From NCBI GenBank assembly GCA_012845835.1, contig JABAKD010000029.1, positions 7,249,484 to 7,313,483 on the forward strand: a stretch of DNA of 64,000 nucleotides, given 5' to 3'. The stretch comes from Undaria pinnatifida (Eukaryota > Sar > Phaeophyceae > Laminariales > Alariaceae). The notes beneath the pieces are model-generated. The model was not told the DNA's origin. It saw nothing but the letters and a program-made list of their open reading frames with translations, and did not search any database. Shown one piece after another: positions 61,444 to 64,000 of this stretch (positions are counted from its first letter, which is position 1; each line of letters begins with the position of its first letter). The position numbers and the translations under genes were made by a program.

Positions 61444-64000
61444 GCAAATGTAACACGCTACACTCCTTCCCAGGTAGGTTTTTCAGCCAAACAACTCGAA
61501 TGGATGTCGTCATTGAAAAATAAGGACTGCCAATCTCCTTCACAAGCAAGACTTCCACATGTAGCTTGTCGGTGGCGTACTATAGATAGTTGGATCAAAA
61601 CAAGCGCTGGGCTGAAGTTTTTGTCGTCTGCATAGACGCCGTCGATGCCACGCAGCGAGTCCACCCCCCGCATTTCGGTGACATCTTCAAGCTCGACGTC
61701 TACCGGTGGTTCTGTGGGGTACGTAGAACAGCAATGTAGGGTACGTGGAAGAGCAAGACATCACGAAGCACGGCGATCGAAATGGGGCCGATGCCGTCAA
61801 GATTAGAGTTTTCTGTTGACGGTCTAGGCCTTACCTGTCAGAGCCTATTGAGGGGTAACGTATTAGTTTTAGCGTGGATTGTTTGTTACTTTCTGTCCTT
61901 GACGGCTGTTCTTGACGGCTGTCCGCCAAGGGGCACGAATGCCACCATACGACATATTTGCTCAGGACAAGCGCGATATGACAAGAGAACAAAATTATGT
62001 GCTACAAGCAGCCCGTAGGAGTGTTGGGTTCATGTGGGACTCAAAGATACCATGTGGATGTACGGATGGAATCAAACCAATATCAACACCGCTGTTAAAG
62101 ATTGTATGATACAGATGTCGAGCTTCGTAGGAATTCGCGCAGCAAGGTGTTTGGCAAATGTCGTCAAAGTCTTCGCGTGGGTGGTGGTTGGGACGTTTCA
62201 GGCGACTCCAAAAGAGGCTCTCGAAAGAGAGGCAGATGCACATATACTCTTGCACTATCTGTCAGCATTTTAGAAGCTCACATTCGCTTGTGTTTATTAT
62301 TTTTGTGTGAAAAGCGTTGTTGCGCCACCCAGCACAACACGCAGGACAGCTCAACCCCTGGGACGAACTTCAGAGCCGGTGTTCTACATAACAAGGGGAG
62401 GGGGGGGGGTTCTCATCTATTGCTTGCCTTAGTCCTTTGGCCATCGACCACGCATCCCTTTCGAGACGGAGCACCGTTCCTACTCCTATAAAACAGACAC
62501 CTCCAACATTTGGGCGCTTATTAAGCTTTTTCCACATATTACATGAACAGCTTTTCGCTTATACTCGTATCCACTTCCTGTTTCGCCGTCTGTGGCCACC
62601 ATCTATATCAACCATCTTTTTCTCGCTACTCTCTAGTCTACCAAACTCTTCCATGTCACATTCACATTCGTCTAATTTCCTCATCTCCTCTTCTAACGCA
62701 TTCCGTTCCTCCTTGTACATTTTACTTTCTCCTTCTATGCGAGTCGTACTCTCTATTGTTGTGCACATATCATTCTTCTCTTTGGTAGGTCCAGGTCCCC
62801 TACACGAAATCGCAGTTTCAGCTTTTCGCGTAGTCCATTGGGCCGTGCAAATACGTTTTCATTCCAATATTTTCCCTCAATCCCCCGTATATATCGTAAG
62901 TGTTTCTCCTCAATCGCCAAATTTAGTAGCGCTAGCCTTTCCCTTTCTTCTGCCTTATTGTTTCCTTCTGCTTTGTACCCGCCAAACTTCTTCACGGACA
63001 GCACCCTTTCTTGTTCTCCACTTAAACCCTTCCATATTTGCTCGACTACGCTATCCCATCTTGTTCCTGCTCGTACTTTTGATATTTTCTCCCGTCATGC
63101 AGCCCTATCAGCTACAGCTGGCAACCTCTTTTCTGGCATATTCCTTGCATCATATTGCCATTTCACATTTCTCACGTCTTTGTTTGTTTTATGTGGGTAC
63201 ATTCCTAGCTCTGCTCTCAACATTGTATTACTCGTCGTACTCGAGCATCCTAGTGTTTTTAGCTGCTGTCATCTGCACTGGTCTACGATCGGTACGTCAT
63301 GTTCTCGCCACTTCCATCTGAAGTTTACCGGATTCACCTTATTTCTGTTACATACAACTACGTACGGCGCACGTTTTTTACGTTCGCCGTCACTCTCCAT
63401 TTCCTAGTGTACTCTAGTGCCGTCTCTATCTGTTCCTGCAATCCTTCGGGTGTTTCTGATATCAACACGAAATCATCCGCAAACATCAACCCTGACACCG
63501 TATCTTCCCCAATCGTGACTCATTGCTCTGTTGCTTCGGCTGCTACTATTATGTCATTACTATTTACCTTCAATACGGTTCGGTGATAGTGTACATTCCT
63601 GTGCAACTCCTTGTAAAATATCAACATACTTGGATGTTTCCCCGTCCAGCATCATGGCACTTCTCGCACATTCCGTCATATTTGTTCATCATTCTCCATA
63701 TCTTTCTTTCGATCCCAAATTCCCAACATAATTCATCTCTTCACATCTGTTTGCCTTTTTTTCTCGAAAAAGAACAACAGCGGCACTTTCATGTCAAGAG
63801 TTTTTGTTGTTGAGCTGTCATTCGAATGGTGTCTAACGTCTCCTTTCTGCGCTACCTGTGCGAGAAGGGGCAGTCTGTATTTTTTTTCTGCATGTCTAGC
63901 GTCTGGTAGCCTGTTTTGCAGCGACTATTGCCATTCGACGCCAACCCATCAACGCCTAGAGGTGTGTGTGGGGGCGGGGGTTGACGCCTTTATAACTGGA
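61444..64000 (+). repeat. Segmental duplication copy 2, near-identical right part (cut by window end)
   Basis: The counterpart of 27109-29660 and onward. The identity jump at 61444/27109 is sharp. The last 20 bases are the start of a PT repeat. Confidence 0.9.
62395..63805 (-). mobile_element. Non-LTR retrotransposon fragment (LINE, lineage X), copy 2
   Basis: Same content and orientation as 28065-29470: CTLSP block, GLMFADDFVLIS near 63485-63450, the LINE tail, and a C-run at the 3' edge (plus-strand G-run 62397-62410). It shares most disabling changes with copy 1, so the element was already dead when the segment was duplicated or converted. Confidence 0.85.

Overview
The window is nuclear DNA of a eukaryote with long, repeat-packed introns. 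Splice sites are GT-AG, coding exons are GC-rich, and non-coding DNA is full of microsatellites and dispersed retroelement debris. Gene style and retroelement types would fit an alga or other protist (a brown-alga-like stramenopile is my guess), but nothing here fixes the taxon. Three protein genes can be supported; the rest is repeats.

Region 1 (1-17643, + strand): the 3' part of an ankyrin-TRP cation channel gene. I assembled 17 exons by hand (2292 nt, 763 codons plus stop). All phases agree and no internal stop occurs. They encode three ankyrin repeats, a six-helix TRP-type channel with pore loop, a short coiled coil and a C-terminal calmodulin-binding IQ motif. The 5' end lies outside the window. 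The introns hold large simple repeats (TTG, ACACC, GTGTTA, GGT, AGT, CCCAT), retroelement tails, and decayed copies of pieces of the neighbouring exons with their splice sites.

Region 2 (17644-29800): no convincing host gene. It holds SINE and LINE fragments, a 33-bp minisatellite, a TA-flanked MITE-like element, and copy 1 of a segmental duplication (about 25135-29735). Copy 2 begins near 59405 and runs off the end of the window. The right half of the pair, which includes a decayed non-LTR reverse transcriptase, is nearly identical. The left half is clearly older or has diverged faster.

Region 3 (29845-37324, - strand): a small J-domain protein, then a long alanine-rich helical protein. The latter has three phase-consistent exons (37324-33716, 33375-33020, 31959-31485; 1479 codons plus stop) with two internal repeat series.

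Region 4 (37325-64000): repeats only. They include AGT/AGC microsatellite, a short interstitial (CCCTAA)n tract beside a 22-bp satellite, tRNA-headed SINEs, 5'-truncated poly(A) retroelement copies, a LINE C-terminal fragment, poly(C)-punctuated tandem repeats present at two sites, a row of four tRNA-like modules, and copy 2 of the duplication.

Repeat boundaries were set by eye and are good to about 10-30 bases. Exon boundaries are exact where given. No database search or alignment program was used.
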